Below the pieces are notes generated by a model. It saw nothing but the letters and a program-made list of their open reading frames with translations, searched no databases and was not told where the DNA came from. The position numbers and the translations under genes are program-made. From Streptomyces xinghaiensis S187 (GTDB lineage Bacteria; Actinomycetota; Actinomycetes; Streptomycetales; Streptomycetaceae): a stretch of DNA of 64,000 nt. Below, piece by piece: positions 62,805 through 64,000 of the stretch. Positions within the stretch are counted from its first letter, which is position 1. Every line of letters begins with the position of its first letter. The stretch covers positions 5,672,501-5,736,500 of the forward strand of contig NZ_CP023202.1 in NCBI RefSeq assembly GCF_000220705.2, read 5' to 3'.

Positions 62805-64000
62805 CACGGTGCTCCTGTCGTGCGGGGAGGATCCGGCAAGGTTAAGCCGAAGAGCCCCGCGTAGCGGGTGAGGCGCTCCAGGATGCGGGCGGGGGAGAGG
62901 TCCGTCTCCTCGGAACAGAGCAGAACGTGGTCCGGGTCCACCGTGCCGGAGAGCGCGGGGGCCCGGCCGGTGAGCCGCTCGGTGAGGACGATGACGTCCG
63001 CCCAGTCGGGGACGACGTCCCGCTCCTCACCCTCCGGGTCCCGGACGGTGATGTCGAGGCCGAGCTCGGCGAAGGGCGCGTAGCGCTCGTAGGTCTTGGC
63101 GAGCGACCACCCGAACCGTCCCGCGACGAGGACGAGTTCGAGCGCGCCGAGGCTGCCGGGGCCGAGCAGGCCCGCATCGAAGGCCGCCTGGTCGGCCTTG
63201 ATCGGGGTGAGTTCGTCGAGGAGGCCGGGGTCTTCGCCGCGGGTGAGCGTCCCGGGCGGCTCGGGCGCTCCCGCGCCCGCGAATCCGGCCAGCCGGCGGG
63301 CCGACGCCCCCACGGTCAGCCGGGAGCGGAGCGCGTGCTGAACGATGGCGCCGATCGTCAGGCGCTCCACGAAGCGGGTGGGCTCGACCTCGTCACACAG
63401 CGCCTGGCAGTCCTGGGCCCGCGGGCACAGGGCGGCCGCGGCCCCGGTGAGCTCCGCGGCTCGCAGGGGCAGACCGTATTGCTGTGCTTCCTGGAGCAGC
63501 AGCGCCCGGGCTCCCGCCAGATCCAGTGAGAAATCCGCAGCCAAGGATAGGAACTGGGCTCCCGTCAGGCCGACGCCGTCGAGATCTGCCTGACCGACCA
63601 GGCTGTAGGAACGGTGACTGACAAGAATCTTGGACGGCGGGTGTCCGGCCCGGACGGCGTCCATGGTCGGCTGCACCTCGCCGGCGTCCAGCAGCCCGAA
63701 CTCCACCAGGTGGGACAGCGTTTCCTCCAAGGGCTCTGCCTCGTCCGGGTCGGCAGACGCGTCCCAGGACGCGGAGAGCAGCGTCCACGGCCCGATCCGG
63801 TGGCCTCGTACGCGAGGAGCCGGCCGCAGTGCGTACTGGAGCCAGTCCGGCACCCGCCAGCCCGCGCTGCGTGCGGGAATCCGCGGACCGCGGATACCAG
63901 TGATCGTGCTGCACCGGTCGATGCGTTCGACCACCTCGCCCACCGGCAGTTTCAGCCGCTGAGACGCACGGAGTACGTGCCATGGATCGGGGTCCGCGCC
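62804..64000 (-). CDS. Helical-repeat protein of unknown function, 5' end outside window
   Basis: The frame is open to the right edge, so the start is not visible; 398 residues are seen. The protein is built of degenerate repeats, each roughly 60–80 residues. Each has a short D-P-x-(x)-hydrophobic lead, for example DPWHVLRASQRL, then LTGAQFLSLAADFSLDLAGARALLLQEAQQYG-type helical pairs, RLTIGAIVQHALRSRLTVGASARRLA, and DPDHVLLCSEETDL near the end. The internal GTG at 63943 is unlikely to be the start because coding-like sequence continues upstream. The repeats resemble winged-helix or TPR-like modules seen in actinobacterial conflict-system proteins, but no catalytic motif is visible. Confidence 0.68.
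   Translation of the reverse strand, partial: GADPDPWHVLRASQRLKLPVGEVVERIDRCSTITGIRGPRIPARSAGWRVPDWLQYALRPAPRVRGHRIGPWTLLSASWDASADPDEAEPLEETLSHLVEFGLLDAGEVQPTMDAVRAGHPPSKILVSHRSYSLVGQADLDGVGLTGAQFLSLAADFSLDLAGARALLLQEAQQYGLPLRAAELTGAAAALCPRAQDCQALCDEVEPTRFVERLTIGAIVQHALRSRLTVGASARRLAGFAGAGAPEPPGTLTRGEDPGLLDELTPIKADQAAFDAGLLGPGSLGALELVLVAGRFGWSLAKTYERYAPFAELGLDITVRDPEGEERDVVPDWADVIVLTERLTGRAPALSGTVDPDHVLLCSEETDLSPARILERLTRYAGLFGLTLPDPPRTTGAP

Overview
The window is a very GC-rich (about 70 % or more) chromosomal segment from a Streptomyces or a very close relative. The reasons are the gene order (sepF–ylmG–divIVA–ileS–lspA–dnaE–his–trp–lgt–gltBD), many GTG starts, strong G/C preference at third codon positions, a PriA-type HisA, a TrpM-like micro-protein, and an XRE/DUF397/ATP-binding regulatory triad. 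No rRNA or tRNA genes, insertion sequences, integrases or CRISPR arrays were recognised.

Layout. (1) 1–8.2 kb: end of the division/cell-wall cluster (sepF 3' part, YggT protein, divIVA), then ileS on the opposite strand behind a T-box leader, then a DksA/TraR-type zinc-finger protein, lspA and an RluA-family pseudouridine synthase. (2) 8.3–15.4 kb: housekeeping and envelope genes: MscS-like channel, dienelactone hydrolase-like protein, membrane Ser/Thr kinase, Tat-exported PhoD phosphatase, membrane-anchored DsbA-like thioredoxin-fold protein, integral membrane protein. (3) 15.8–28.2 kb: dnaE, a DUF6243-like small protein, NYN-domain protein, ABC exporter pair, DUF2567-like membrane protein, YbaK deacylase, LON-substrate-binding-domain protein and two poorly understood large proteins. 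(4) 28.3–34.5 kb: histidine operon hisD-hisC-hisB-(55-aa membrane protein)-hisH-priA-ridA-hisF, with 4-nt overlaps from hisD to hisH. (5) 34.7–44.2 kb: an accessory stretch between hisF and hisI holding two divergent DUF4157 (eCIS-associated) proteins, a frameshifted small gene, the XRE/DUF397/ATPase triad, a TMEM175-like channel, a PEP-mutase-family protein and a metallophosphoesterase. (6) 44.6–52.6 kb: hisI, trpE, small membrane proteins, trpC, trpM, trpB, trpA. (7) 52.7–61.7 kb: lgt, a VIT/CCC1-like transporter and glutamate synthase gltB-gltD. (8) 61.8–64.0 kb: a translationally coupled leftward operon of uncharacterised proteins, cut by the window edge.

The histidine and tryptophan blocks meet through PriA, which in actinobacteria serves as both HisA and TrpF; no separate trpF is in the window. 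LspA and Lgt belong to the same lipoprotein-maturation pathway. GltBD makes the glutamate used by HisC and supports the glutamine pool used by HisH/HisF and by anthranilate synthase.

The most interesting signals are: a T-box before ileS whose RNA elements, including a helix that would hide the ileS ribosome-binding site, can be read directly; the divergent DUF4157 pair with near-identical N-terminal halves but unrelated C-terminal domains, which looks like a toxin/effector locus; a 58-codon trpM and a possible Trp-containing leader ORF before trpBA; a palindrome in front of hisD; and the unexplained repeat-protein operon at the right edge. Family names given as DUF numbers come from recall of family sequence patterns and were not searched.
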